A DNA stretch of 60,136 nt. Origin: Amoebophilaceae bacterium (GTDB lineage: Bacteria > Bacteroidota > Bacteroidia > Cytophagales > Amoebophilaceae). The translations under genes were made by a program, and so were the position numbers. The notes beneath the pieces were generated by a model that did not search any database, was not told the origin of the DNA, and saw only the letters and a program-made list of their open reading frames with translations. The DNA lies in NCBI GenBank assembly GCA_025455725.1, contig JALOLY010000001.1, positions 1-60,136 on the forward strand, read 5' to 3'. Of the stretch, positions 49,229 through 59,180 are shown in pieces (the first letter of the stretch is position 1; every line of letters begins with the position of its first letter).

Positions 49229-51691
49229 ATGGCTCAAATCCTAAGCGCTAGTCGAAGGATTTTGGCTGCACTATTCCTGCTGTTGGGGCTTGTTGTAGTA
49301 GCCACAGGTGTGTACTGCTATCACTACCAAGACAAGATCATTCAAAGATTTCTTGATGAGACCAACAAGCAGTTACGTAATCCTATACGGATAGGGTCCA
49401 TTCGGTGTACCTTCCTCAAGTCTTTTCCCAACATTACCCTTACACTGCACAATGTGGTGGTCGAAGACCATCTAGCTTCCGATGAAGATGTGCTTACTGC
49501 TTGTAAGATCTACTGTTCCTTTGACCTATGGAGACTCATGCAGGGGCAGTGTGTATTGACTTCCTGCTGCCTAGAAGACGGGAAAATCAACCTAATGGGA
49601 AACTCGGGTTGTCAGCTGGCGTGGGCGGCAGGAGTACAGCATGAGATTCCCTTGGCAGTGGCGTTGCAGAGGATTTATCTCAAGAACATGGAGGTAATGT
49701 ACGGTGGTGAGCGGCAGCATTATGTGATCAGTGCAGAGCAAGTACAAGCCAGCGTAGGGTGGAAGCACTCTAAGCTGGAAATTAATTTGCAGGGCAGGGC
49801 AACAGTGCAGCGTATCCAGCTAAAAGATTTATCATGTGCACGCGAACTACCCATATCGCTGAAGGCTTCTCTGTTATATGACCAGCGGAAACAAATATGG
49901 ACCCTTCGACCTGTACAGATCAGGTGTGAAAACTCATTGCTGACTGTACAAGGCAACTGGGGGATAGAGGCTGCGTCTGCTCTCACAATCCAAGGAAAAA
50001 AGATCAACCTTCAAAGGTTGCTGGATTGCCTGCCTGAGCAGTACTACCCACCAATAAGGTTATACAATCTGTACGGTGAGCTAACTCTGGACTTAAAGGC
50101 GCATAGGCAGCAGGGGCGACTTTTTGCTTTACAAGGTGACTTTGTCTTCAGTAATGGAACCTTTTCTGTGGGGCAATTTCCCATACCTATCAGGCTGTGT
50201 CAGCTCTCAGGGAACTTGAGCATTCCCAATGTACAAGATCTTACAACAGCCACTCTCAGTATTGATAAAATGGCTAGTACCCTTGCCGGTAGTGAGTTAT
50301 CAGGTAATTTGGTCCTACACAATTTTCGTGATCCCCACCTTCAATGTGCTGCCAAAGCTACGCTTGATTTGGCTTCTTTAGACATACCATTGGCCCATGT
50401 TGCCATCACAGATGCTTCAGGGAAGCTAAATGTTCACTGGGAGTTTGCGGTTAACTTGCGACAACTTATGTGTGGCGTGCATACAAAAGAGCACCTACAT
50501 TTTTCAGGGGTACTGCGAGCACAAGCAGCCCGGTTTAAGCTCGGCTCGTCCCAGCTTTTGTGCAAGGACCTGACGGGCAGCTTGATTTTTGACGGCCATG
50601 ACTTGGTCATGAAAGACCTCTCAGCGCATATGGGGCTAAGTAATTTTGTACTGGATGGTACCGTCCACAATCTACTACCCTATTTATTTTCTGGTATCCC
50701 CAAGCCCCGTTTAGATGCCAAACTTTATGTAGACTACCTCGATCTGGATGAACTGCTCCATGAAAAACATACACCTGCTGTCCAAGCCAAACTAAGCTCT
50801 GCAAATTTTGATCTTACCTCTTATTGGGTATTAGACCTCGATTGTGATATTCGGCAATGTCATTTCAGGCGGGTTAAAGCAAAAAATCTACACGGCAAAA
50901 TCCAGGTCAAAGACCAAAAGCTGGTCGTTAGAGACTTACAATTGAACATTTTGGGAGGAAAATCCTTACTAGACGGTGTTTTGGATGCAAGTACCGGTCT
51001 TCTCAATATCCATACGACAGCCAAGCTACAAGGTCTGCAGATAGCTGATTTGTTTTATGCGTTCGAGAATTTTCAACAGAATTTTTTGACAGACAAGCAT
51101 TTAAATGGGGAAGTGTTTTCTGATGTTGACTTAACAATTCAGGCTGATAGACAATGGAATATGAACTGGGAGTCACTGCAAGCTGATATCGGTATTCGAT
51201 TGCACAACGGTATGCTGAAGAACTTCGATCCCGTTCAGCAACTGGCCAAGTATGTAGCCGGGGAAAACCTTACTAGCCTGCACTTCTCAGAACTTAAAAA
51301 TCACATTCTCATCAAAAATAAGAAGATCCATCTGACTCCAATGGAAGTACATTCGAATTTGACGCGTATTCAGCTGTCGGGAACACACACTTTTGATGGT
51401 GAGATAGACTACCATTTTGGCGTATCTTTTGCCGGCCTGCAACACAAAGGTGGCGAAGCACGCTCCGAAGTATTAAATGCTGATACATCAGCGGGCATAA
51501 ACCTGTTCTTCAATTTACGGGGTGATATCAATCGATACAAGATCAGCTACGATGCCGAATCGTCCAGAGCAAGCTTGAAAGGAGCTCTGCGGGAACAGGG
51601 TAAGATTATTGGTACTATCGTACAAGGGGGGTACCAGCCAAAAATACAGCCCCCAGAGCTGGCCCCGGATGATTACTTTGATTTTGATTGA
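49229..51691 (+). CDS. AsmA-family protein
   Basis: An 820-residue protein with one N-terminal transmembrane anchor (RILAALFLLLGLVVVATGVYC) followed by a long periplasmic region of repeating beta-strands. Features typical of AsmA/TamB-like bridge proteins are IRIGSIRCTFLKSFPNITLTL near residue 53, then repeated amphipathic strand segments with Leu/Asp/Gly turns, and a C-terminal AsmA_2 part (about 600-790, LHNGMLKNFDPVQQLAKYV and LSGTHTFDGEIDYHFGV). These proteins are thought to form a hydrophobic groove that carries lipids to the outer membrane. Length is within the family range. Alone on the plus strand, convergent with mutL. Confidence 0.86.
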   Translation: MAQILSASRRILAALFLLLGLVVVATGVYCYHYQDKIIQRFLDETNKQLRNPIRIGSIRCTFLKSFPNITLTLHNVVVEDHLASDEDVLTACKIYCSFDLWRLMQGQCVLTSCCLEDGKINLMGNSGCQLAWAAGVQHEIPLAVALQRIYLKNMEVMYGGERQHYVISAEQVQASVGWKHSKLEINLQGRATVQRIQLKDLSCARELPISLKASLLYDQRKQIWTLRPVQIRCENSLLTVQGNWGIEAASALTIQGKKINLQRLLDCLPEQYYPPIRLYNLYGELTLDLKAHRQQGRLFALQGDFVFSNGTFSVGQFPIPIRLCQLSGNLSIPNVQDLTTATLSIDKMASTLAGSELSGNLVLHNFRDPHLQCAAKATLDLASLDIPLAHVAITDASGKLNVHWEFAVNLRQLMCGVHTKEHLHFSGVLRAQAARFKLGSSQLLCKDLTGSLIFDGHDLVMKDLSAHMGLSNFVLDGTVHNLLPYLFSGIPKPRLDAKLYVDYLDLDELLHEKHTPAVQAKLSSANFDLTSYWVLDLDCDIRQCHFRRVKAKNLHGKIQVKDQKLVVRDLQLNILGGKSLLDGVLDASTGLLNIHTTAKLQGLQIADLFYAFENFQQNFLTDKHLNGEVFSDVDLTIQADRQWNMNWESLQADIGIRLHNGMLKNFDPVQQLAKYVAGENLTSLHFSELKNHILIKNKKIHLTPMEVHSNLTRIQLSGTHTFDGEIDYHFGVSFAGLQHKGGEARSEVLNADTSAGINLFFNLRGDINRYKISYDAESSRASLKGALREQGKIIGTIVQGGYQPKIQPPELAPDDYFDFD

Positions 51692-51927
51692 TAGAGCTTG
51701 TCTGGCGTTCCGTAGCCGTGTTAATGCCTAGGCGCCTGCCGTGGTCTCAAGTTGTAGTTTTTGATTACTGTAGTTTACAAAGCTTCACGGGATAACATCT
51801 AGCCCGTTGTAAAAAAGTAGAAGACCCTATTAGAGTGCCTGATAGTTGGCTCAATCTCTTCTTCGCGAGTCGATCGATGTATGCCTGTCGTTGAGGTAGC
51901 TTATCTAATCCCTAATTTTTGAATTAG

Positions 51928-53769
51928 TTATTCTTGGAAGATAGTGTCGATAGCCTCGAGTGTCATCACTACAAAAGTTTTGTGGCCCGCTGGTGTGTGA
52001 TGGGGGTGGGTGCAAGCAAAAAGTTGGTCTACTAATGCATCTATTTCCTCCTGCTGCAATTTTTTTCCTGATTGAATACAAGCACGCTTGGCCAACGATC
52101 TGGCTAAATTCTCTTGCGTAGTTAGCGTAAATCGTGCTTGATTCCATTTAAACTGCTCGACCAAACCCTCCAAGAGTTGTTTCAGGTCATGGTCCGCTGC
52201 TTCTACCGGACAGCCGGTTACGATAAGGCTGTCTCTTTCAAAAGTGTCTAGCACAAAGCCTAGAGCGTGCATGTCTGTGGCATGGGCTTGGACGAGGGCT
52301 AGATCGGCAGGATTGAGGTGGATGCGTACGGGGAAGAGGAGTTGTTGAGCACTTTTACCCTTGTTGTGCAGCAGGGGTTGTAAGTACTGTTCATACAGAA
52401 TCCGCTCATGTGCGGCATGCTGGTCTATAAGTAAAATACCTGATTTGAGCTGCGTCAAGATGTACTTATTGTGCAGCTGTACTTTTACGGTGTTTGCTGT
52501 TGCATGTGTAGGCTGCAAGGATGCCGTTTCAGAAGCAGTAGGGGTGCTGGAGGCACCAGCCATCTGCCATGTAATGGTAGTATTGTCAGGGTGTTTATCT
52601 AAGGGTTGAAAAAGCCTCTCCCAGTCTTTGATTTTACCCTGTTGAGGCATTGTGTCCCAACTTTTGAACTGGGCATATCTGCTTTCTTTTACTTTTTCTG
52701 CCGTAGAGGTTGTTGTGGAGGAAGTGGTGGAAAAAGGGTTAAAGTTGTTATTCTGCTCAAAATCAATGGACGGAGTCATATGGTGGGTGGCTAGGGCCCG
52801 TTTGATAGCCGCAGTTAAAATGGAATAGACCATGCGCTCGTCATCGAACTTTATTTCTGTCTTGGTGGGATGTACGTTGACGTCGATGCGGTCAGGTGCT
52901 ATTTCGATGAAAAGTACGTAAAAAGGAAAGGTATTGGGAGACAATAAGCCCTCAAATGCAGTCTTGACCGCATGGTGCAGGTAGAGACTTTTGATAAAGC
53001 GTTGGTTGACAAAAAAGAACTGGTCGCCACGCGTTTTCTTGGCATATTCTGGTTTGCCGATGTAACCCTGAATTTTGAGTACTTCTGTTTCCTCTTGGCA
53101 GGGGATAAGCTGCTTTTTGGAGGCTTCTCCCAACACGTGGACGATACGATGACTGAGTTTGGCAGCAGGTAGTAAGTATGTTTCTAGGCTGTTTTGGTAA
53201 AAAGAGAAGGCAATGTCATGTCGCGCTAAAGCTACCCGCTGAAACTCGTCGATGAGGTGCTTGGTTTCTACGGGGTTAGACTTTAGAAAATTCCTACGCG
53301 CCGGAACATTGAAAAAAAGGTTCTTCACGCTGACTTTGGTGCCTTGGGGAGTCGAGACAGGCGCTTGTGTCTTGAACTGAGCACCTTCAATGATAATTCG
53401 TGTACCTAATGACCCTTTTTTGTGGCAAGTTTCCATCTCTAGCTGGGCCACGGCAGCTATCGAAGCCAATGCTTCACCTCTGAACCCCATAGTCTGGATG
53501 TTAAAAAGGTCTGCTGCGGTCCTAATTTTAGATGTGGCGTGCCTTTCAAAGCTCAACCTAGCATCTACCTCTGACATGCCCGTTCCGTTGTCAATAACTT
53601 GAATGAGGCTCTTCCCGGCGTCTTTGACGATGACCTTGATAGCGGTACTGCCTGCGTCAACGGCATTCTCTAGCAATTCTTTAACCACTGAGGCAGGCCT
53701 TTGCACCACCTCACCAGCAGCAATCTGATTGGCAAGGGCGTCGGGAAGCAGGCGGATGAGATTAGACAT
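51928..53769 (-). CDS. mutL: DNA mismatch repair protein MutL
   Basis: A 613-residue repair protein that links MutS to strand processing. The GHKL ATPase at the N-terminus is complete: VVKELLENAVDAGS (catalytic Glu), IDNGTGM, TMGFRGEALASIAAV, and GTKVSVKNLFFNVPARRNFLK. The C-terminal dimerisation domain has DQHAAHERILYE, the metal-binding motif of the endonuclease form, near residue 447, and ACIQSGKKLQ and CTHPHHTPAGH near the end. MutH is not needed for this class. Length is normal. About 240 nt beyond the end of the AsmA-like gene, convergent. Confidence 0.96.
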   Translation of the reverse strand: MSNLIRLLPDALANQIAAGEVVQRPASVVKELLENAVDAGSTAIKVIVKDAGKSLIQVIDNGTGMSEVDARLSFERHATSKIRTAADLFNIQTMGFRGEALASIAAVAQLEMETCHKKGSLGTRIIIEGAQFKTQAPVSTPQGTKVSVKNLFFNVPARRNFLKSNPVETKHLIDEFQRVALARHDIAFSFYQNSLETYLLPAAKLSHRIVHVLGEASKKQLIPCQEETEVLKIQGYIGKPEYAKKTRGDQFFFVNQRFIKSLYLHHAVKTAFEGLLSPNTFPFYVLFIEIAPDRIDVNVHPTKTEIKFDDERMVYSILTAAIKRALATHHMTPSIDFEQNNNFNPFSTTSSTTTSTAEKVKESRYAQFKSWDTMPQQGKIKDWERLFQPLDKHPDNTTITWQMAGASSTPTASETASLQPTHATANTVKVQLHNKYILTQLKSGILLIDQHAAHERILYEQYLQPLLHNKGKSAQQLLFPVRIHLNPADLALVQAHATDMHALGFVLDTFERDSLIVTGCPVEAADHDLKQLLEGLVEQFKWNQARFTLTTQENLARSLAKRACIQSGKKLQQEEIDALVDQLFACTHPHHTPAGHKTFVVMTLEAIDTIFQE

Positions 53770-54415
53770 ACTTCAGAGAACGGTGCAAAGGAACGCTTCG
53801 CGAATCTAACATGGATATGAGGAAGAACCAATGTCCATACAATGTCAAAAGTGCTCATTCCCTCCTCGTGATGATTCAGGGGGTTAATTCTGCTTTAAAA
53901 TAGAGAGTGAGTACTACTCCTATATAAATGGGTTACAGGTTGATCATAAGTACCTAAAACATAAGTAAAACGCTCAGGGAAGAAGTACTCGTTGCCCACA
54001 TTGCGGTAGTAGATGTTGTTAATTTTGAGGTTGCCCTAGTACTATTCATTCTCAGTCTGTCGAAAAGGGAGGGATGCATTAGGTACTTCTGAGAGAGTCT
54101 CAACGTGGGGGCACTCAAAAATAATAATCTGTGCAATCGTTCAAGACGGTTATGTGCAGTGCAGATTTGATAGCCCCATACCGAGGTGTAAATGTTGGGG
54201 TGATTGTTAGGCTAATAATGTTTTAGTCCGAGCTACTGCAAGTGCACGGACTCCTGCAAAAAGAATGGCGTTTCTGCCAAAAAACTACTAACTTCATTGC
54301 CTCTCGCAGGAGATGCAGGGGGGTGCTTTAATCGTTTGAAGGAAGTATTATTCAAAAAGATCTCCAGCGTGATTTGAAATACGCATTGTTCTTAACGCTA
54401 AAAGATGCATTGACC
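53770..54415. other. Gene-poor interval between mutL and oppA
   Basis: About 650 nt. The mutL promoter and the opp promoter must lie here, but neither could be placed. A minus-strand gene remnant occupies 53895-54035 (separate entry). The remainder has no recognisable gene. Confidence 0.45.
53895..54035 (-). pseudogene. Possible C-terminal remnant of an unknown protein
   Basis: The minus strand reads 46 residues of well-formed protein sequence (containing INNIYYRNVGNEYFFPERF and YVLGTYDQPV) to a TAA at 53895-53897. Upstream the frame is closed, and another frame of similar quality runs just before it, so it looks like the end of a decayed gene with a frameshift. The aromatic-rich style suggests an envelope or exported protein. 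No family recognised. Confidence 0.35.
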
Positions 54416-56188
54416 ATGAAAAATCTCTCTAGATTTGGGGCGCTCGCTTTGATCATACTAGCTGTTTGGCTTTACGCGCGTTCTGTGCGTGTGCCTCAAG
54501 GTCAAAACGAAAAGGTACTAGTAACAACTAGCGAGGTGCAAATCAAGGGCTTCGATCCAGCCCAAATAGATGACTTGTACAGCTCTCGTGAAGCGACCAG
54601 AGTGTATGAGGGACTGTTGACATACCACTATCTCAAGCGACCGCACGAGCTTGTGCCTAACCTAGCGGTTTCTTTGCCCACTGTTTCCGAGGATGGCTGT
54701 GTGTACACTTTTACGCTTCGGGAGGGCGTCAAGTTTCATGACAATGCGTGTTTCCCTTCAGGGCAAGGAAGGGAGCTTACGGCCGAAGATTTTGTCTACG
54801 CGATCAAAAGGGTGGCAGATCCTAAAGTGCGTTCTTCTTGGTTCAGCGTGGTGGCAGGGAAAATTAAAGGGCTAGACGCATGGCGTGATAAGTATACCGA
54901 CACTGCCCACACAGACTACTCCGAGGCAGTGGAAGGTCTGAAAGCGCTGGATAGGTACAGTTTACAATTTACCCTGACACAGCCCTGGCCCCAGTTTTTG
55001 TACATTTTGGCCATGAACTTTTGCTGTGTAGTGCCCCAAGAGGCCGTACAGTACTACGGTGAAGAATTCCTCAATCACCCTGTCGGTACAGGGCCGTTTA
55101 CCATGGAAGCGTTCAATCCCCAACTGAACAAGCTGGTGTACCATAAGAACCCTACTTTCAGGGACAAGCGCTTCCCCAGTGAAGCTTCAGAGGGGTATCA
55201 GCATCTTCTTGCTGATGCTGGCAAGAAACTACCTTTGGTCGACAAGATCATCACCCACATTCTTCCGGAAGAGCAGCCCAGGTGGCTTAAGTTTCAGCAA
55301 GGCGCCATAGATATAGCCGATATCGCCTCTGACAACATCGCTTTAGAAGTTATTAAAGGGAATACTATAGTACCCCAACTGCAGGAAAAAGGGGTTCAGC
55401 TGTGTCTGGAGCAAGCGCCAATGACTAGTTTTTTTGCTATTAACAATGATTGTGAGCCATTCAAAAACAATGCGAAACTACGCCAGGCTTTGTCTTTGGC
55501 GTTCGATGGACAGCGATATAATGAGCTTTTTTTTAATGGCAGTGCCGTGTCGGCGCAATCCATCATACCGCCTGGACTTTCGGGATACCAAAGAGACTAT
55601 GTCAACCCGTACAAACAATATGACCTGGCCAAAGCCAAGCAGCAGCTGGCAGCAGCTGGCTATCCTGAAGGGAAGGGGTTGCCAGTGATTACCTTGGATG
55701 TTAGGGCTAACACTAAACAAAAACAAGAGGGTGAGTTCTTTAAGAAATGCATGGAGGGCATTGGTGTCAAAATCAGGGTCGTGCCCAACATATTCCCTGA
55801 GCTGTTAAAGAAAATGAGCCAAAGGAAGACTATGATGCACGCGATCTCATGGGGGGCTGACTATCCAGATGCAGAAAACTTTTTGCAGCTGTTCTACAAG
55901 TCTCACCAAAGTATGAGCGCCGGGCTAAATTTTAACGATGCCGCTTACAATGCGTTGTACGAACGAGCGACAAACATGCAGCCCTCCGAGGAACGCACCA
56001 TTCTGTACGAACAGCTGAACCGTATGCTTGCGGAATGTGCCCCCGTAGTTTACTCAATACATCAAGCCCATCCTGTGCTCTATCATGGCTGGGTAAAAAA
56101 CTACCTCTGGTCTAATTATTGTGGCGGTCTAGAGCAATATATTAATATCGATCTGGATCAAAAGAAAGCTTTGCAAGCCAGGTTCTGA
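54416..56188 (+). CDS. oppA: Peptide ABC transporter substrate-binding protein
   Basis: A 590-residue family 5 extracellular solute-binding protein that captures oligopeptides for the OppBCDF importer. The N-terminus has a signal or anchor segment (FGALALIILAVWLYARSV, about 6-23) without a clear lipobox. The mature part starts with the typical topology SREATRVYEGLLTYH, LREGVKFHDNACFPSGQGRELTAEDFVYAIKR near residue 107, and GTGPFTMEAFN near 222. The ATG at 54416 was chosen over a TTG at 54374, which would add 14 residues. First gene of the opp operon; oppB starts 16 nt after its stop. Confidence 0.93.
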   Translation: MKNLSRFGALALIILAVWLYARSVRVPQGQNEKVLVTTSEVQIKGFDPAQIDDLYSSREATRVYEGLLTYHYLKRPHELVPNLAVSLPTVSEDGCVYTFTLREGVKFHDNACFPSGQGRELTAEDFVYAIKRVADPKVRSSWFSVVAGKIKGLDAWRDKYTDTAHTDYSEAVEGLKALDRYSLQFTLTQPWPQFLYILAMNFCCVVPQEAVQYYGEEFLNHPVGTGPFTMEAFNPQLNKLVYHKNPTFRDKRFPSEASEGYQHLLADAGKKLPLVDKIITHILPEEQPRWLKFQQGAIDIADIASDNIALEVIKGNTIVPQLQEKGVQLCLEQAPMTSFFAINNDCEPFKNNAKLRQALSLAFDGQRYNELFFNGSAVSAQSIIPPGLSGYQRDYVNPYKQYDLAKAKQQLAAAGYPEGKGLPVITLDVRANTKQKQEGEFFKKCMEGIGVKIRVVPNIFPELLKKMSQRKTMMHAISWGADYPDAENFLQLFYKSHQSMSAGLNFNDAAYNALYERATNMQPSEERTILYEQLNRMLAECAPVVYSIHQAHPVLYHGWVKNYLWSNYCGGLEQYINIDLDQKKALQARF

Positions 56189-56204
56189 GAGTACATAGGA
56201 TCTC

Positions 56205-57146
56205 ATGAGTATTTACCATTACACTGTTAGGAGGCTTTTCTATGCTATTCCGATTTTGATCGGGGTGACGCTAGTCATTTTTATCTTATTCAATGTGGTA
56301 GCGGGTGATCCAACCCTGACTTTACTTGGAAGGTATGCGACGCTTCAGCAAATGGCTGAACTGAGACATGAGCTAGGGCTAGATAAGCCTTTGTTGTTAC
56401 AATACCTCGACACACTCAGGTCAACTTTTACATTACAATTTGGTCGTTCCTGGTCCACCAATCAGCCGATCTCACAAATGATTCAAGTAGGGGCCTACGC
56501 CTCGCTCACCCTGTCTGTTCCTGCCTTTGTACTCGCCAGTTTGCTCTCTATTGCTATGGCGTTATTGGCTGCTTTTTTTCGTGACACATTGCTAGACCGA
56601 AGTCTAGTTGTCATTAGCGTTATTATGATGAGTGTTTCGGTACTCGCTTACATCCTCTTTGGGCAGTGGGTATTTGCGTACAAGTTGGGCTGGTTTGAGA
56701 TAGCAGGGTATGAGTATGGCTTTCCGTACTTTATTCCCTATATCATTCTGCCAGCCATGATCTGGATTGTACTCAGCATAGGCCCTGATGTGCGTTTTTA
56801 TAGAACAATCATATTAGACGAGGTGCACCAAGATTATGTCCGCACTGCCCGTGCCAAAGGGCTTGCAAACCGGACGATATTGTTTAAGCACGTACTCAAG
56901 AATGCCATGATCCCCATCATCACCAATCTAGTCACTCAGATTCCTTCACTGATATTGGGCGCTTTGTTGATTGAGAGTTTCTTTGGTATCCCTGGCTTGG
57001 GTAATATCACCCTGCAAGCCATCAACAATTCTGATTTTCCCGTTATCAAGGCCATGACTATTCTGTCTTCCATGTTGTACATCATTTTTAATGTCATCAC
57101 CGATATACTCTACACCTTGGTAGATCCACGTATCAAACTCAATTAG
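56205..57146 (+). CDS. oppB: Oligopeptide ABC transporter permease OppB
   Basis: A 313-residue inner-membrane permease with six helices. The N-terminal YTVRRLFYAIPILIGVTLVI and the GDP.TLLGR loop are typical of OppB/DppB. The EAA loop that contacts the ATPases is DYVRTARAKGLANRTILFKH near residue 210. It ends LVDPRIKLN as usual. Seven nt before oppC. Confidence 0.95.
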   Translation: MSIYHYTVRRLFYAIPILIGVTLVIFILFNVVAGDPTLTLLGRYATLQQMAELRHELGLDKPLLLQYLDTLRSTFTLQFGRSWSTNQPISQMIQVGAYASLTLSVPAFVLASLLSIAMALLAAFFRDTLLDRSLVVISVIMMSVSVLAYILFGQWVFAYKLGWFEIAGYEYGFPYFIPYIILPAMIWIVLSIGPDVRFYRTIILDEVHQDYVRTARAKGLANRTILFKHVLKNAMIPIITNLVTQIPSLILGALLIESFFGIPGLGNITLQAINNSDFPVIKAMTILSSMLYIIFNVITDILYTLVDPRIKLN

Positions 57147-57153
57147 CTGCCCT

Positions 57154-58017
57154 ATGATAGTCCACCCTGCTCCCAGGTCGCTCTGGAGAGAGACTCTACG
57201 CCAGCTGTTTCAAAAAAAGCTCACCATAGTAGCCTTGGTGGTTATTTTCACGTACACATCAGTGGCGTTATTAGCCCATTGGGGGCTTATTGCGGGCAGT
57301 TGGAACACCGAGGTGGGTAGCTCTTACGCTGCTCCTAGTATGCAACACTGGTTGGGCACGGACATTTTTGGTAGAAGTGTGCTGGCAAAAGTTATCAAAG
57401 GCACAGAAGTCGCCATGAGCGTTGGTTTTTCTGTCGGCCTCATTTCGATCACCATTGGCGTGGCGTTGGGTGCTTTGGCTGGTTACCTTGGGGGTATTGT
57501 AGACGAATGTATTGTATGGTTTTATACCACAGTAGCTTCTATTCCCAGCATCATGCTACTCATTGCCCTAACTTTTATCCTGGGAAAGGGTATTCTTGCT
57601 GTGTACATTGCTCTGGGCATGACTCACTGGGTGGATTTGTGTCGGTTGATCAGGGGTGAGGTTAAGCGCCACAGAGACCGGGAATATGTACAAGCGGCTG
57701 CTGCCCTAGGGGCAAGCCATCTGCGTAGACTCTGTAGGCATATTCTTCCGAATGTTTTACACATTGTAGTTGTTTGCTTTTCACTTATCTTTCAGTTCGC
57801 GATTAAATCAGAAGTTATCCTCTCTTATCTTGGCTTGGGCATGCAAGATAGCCCTAGCTGGGGTGTGATGATTGATGATGCTAGAGTAGAACTTACCCGA
57901 GGTATATGGTGGCAATTGACTTTTGCTACGTTAGCCATGTTTTTGATTGTGTTGGCCTTTAACATCCTGAGTGATGCCCTCAGAGATGCTTTAGATCCCA
58001 AACTAAAGGGTAAATAG
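57154..58017 (+). CDS. oppC: Oligopeptide ABC transporter permease OppC
   Basis: A 287-residue partner permease. Typical OppC features are the first helix after a basic N-terminus, HWLGTDIFGRSVLAKVI near residue 66, the EAA loop REYVQAAAALGASHLRRL near 171, and the end SDALRDALDPKLKGK. Forms the membrane pore with OppB. Two nt separate its stop from the oppD start, indicating translational coupling. Confidence 0.95.
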   Translation: MIVHPAPRSLWRETLRQLFQKKLTIVALVVIFTYTSVALLAHWGLIAGSWNTEVGSSYAAPSMQHWLGTDIFGRSVLAKVIKGTEVAMSVGFSVGLISITIGVALGALAGYLGGIVDECIVWFYTTVASIPSIMLLIALTFILGKGILAVYIALGMTHWVDLCRLIRGEVKRHRDREYVQAAAALGASHLRRLCRHILPNVLHIVVVCFSLIFQFAIKSEVILSYLGLGMQDSPSWGVMIDDARVELTRGIWWQLTFATLAMFLIVLAFNILSDALRDALDPKLKGK

Positions 58018-58019
58018 CC

Positions 58020-59027
58020 ATGGCCAAAAAAATTCTGGAAGTAAAGCAACTAGTGACCAGTTTTAGGACTGCACAAGGCACTGTCAAAGCAGTAGATGGG
58101 GTTTCCTTCGATGTGTATCAAGGGAAGACGTTAGGCATTGTTGGCGAATCTGGTTCTGGCAAGTCCACAATCGCCCTTTCCATCATGAGGCTTATTGAGT
58201 CTTCTGTAGGTTGGATAGACCAAGGCTCTGTTTTGTTGCAAGGGCAAGATATTTTGAAGTTGCCGAGGCGTGCCATGCAGCATGTACGTGGTAATCAGAT
58301 CTCGATGATCTTTCAAGAGCCCATGACATCGCTGAATCCTGTCTTTACTGTTGGGAACCAAATTCAGGAAGCTTTACTGCTACACCAAGACATTGCTCCT
58401 AAAGATGCCCAGAGCCGGTGTATAGAGCTACTAGCTTTGGTAGGCATGCCCACACCTGAGAAATGTATGTATGAATACCCCCACCAGCTTTCTGGTGGCA
58501 TGCGGCAGCGTGTCATGATTGCGATGGCACTGGCTTGCCAGCCTGCTGTGCTGATTGCAGACGAACCCACCACAGCCTTAGATGTGACTACGCAGGCACA
58601 GATTCTTGATTTGATGCGTAAGTTGCAGGAGGAAATAGCCATGGGTATTATATTGATCACGCACGACTTGGGCGTGGTGGCAGAGATGTGTGATGAGGTG
58701 GCAGTGATGTACTGTGGCAGAATTGTCGAGCAGGCCGATGTAAGAATGCTCTTCAGTCATCCTGCACATCCCTACACCCAGGGGTTGCTGAACTCAATTC
58801 CGTCTTTGGAGACCTTGCCAGCGGGACAAGAGCAAAGACTACGCACGATTGAGGGCGTCGTTCCCTCGCTCTTGCAGCTACCATCAGGATGTAATTTTCA
58901 AGACCGCTGTTCACGGGTACATGAGGCTTGCAGAGGCTTACATGGGGATCCTTGTCTTCAAGAAGTAGCCCCGCAACATCTGGCTGCTTGTTTTTATCCC
59001 TTGCATGGCCAATCGCAACTATCTTGA
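58020..59027 (+). CDS. oppD: Oligopeptide ABC transporter ATP-binding protein OppD
   Basis: A 335-residue ABC ATPase that powers the Opp importer with OppF. Walker A GESGSGKST is near residue 42, Q-loop MIFQEPMTSLNPVFTV near 98, signature LSGGMRQRV near 159, Walker B LIADEPTTALD near 178 and H-loop ITHDLGVV near 213. The C-terminal oligopeptide/dipeptide domain (HPAHPYTQGLL, then SGCNFQDRCSRVHEAC) carries the Cys pattern usual for OppD/DppD. Its stop is one nt before the oppF start. Confidence 0.96.
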   Translation: MAKKILEVKQLVTSFRTAQGTVKAVDGVSFDVYQGKTLGIVGESGSGKSTIALSIMRLIESSVGWIDQGSVLLQGQDILKLPRRAMQHVRGNQISMIFQEPMTSLNPVFTVGNQIQEALLLHQDIAPKDAQSRCIELLALVGMPTPEKCMYEYPHQLSGGMRQRVMIAMALACQPAVLIADEPTTALDVTTQAQILDLMRKLQEEIAMGIILITHDLGVVAEMCDEVAVMYCGRIVEQADVRMLFSHPAHPYTQGLLNSIPSLETLPAGQEQRLRTIEGVVPSLLQLPSGCNFQDRCSRVHEACRGLHGDPCLQEVAPQHLAACFYPLHGQSQLS

Positions 59028-59028
59028 C

Positions 59029-59115
59029 ATGGAATCTAACCCACCGCTTTTAGAAGTGCGTAATCTCTCCAAGCGTGGTTCCACGCGTGAGAGAGAAACC
59101 TTTGTGAATTACTAA
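59029..59115 (+). pseudogene. oppF: 5' fragment of oppF, broken off
   Basis: The frame starts one nt after oppD with MESNPPLLEVRNLSKRGSTR, the usual beginning of OppF, and ends in TAA at 59113-59115 after 28 codons, before the Walker A motif. About 27 residues can be OppF; the sequence then turns into a different background. The rest of oppF is missing. It therefore marks the boundary where this contig changes character, near 59100-59112. A functional Opp importer would need an OppF elsewhere, or OppF is whole in the true genome and the join is artificial. Confidence 0.8.
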
Positions 59116-59180
59116 GTCCTTTAGCAGTTTAGATTGTCGGAGTCGCTGAATACCAGCCACCGCTTTTTTGAGAAATAACT

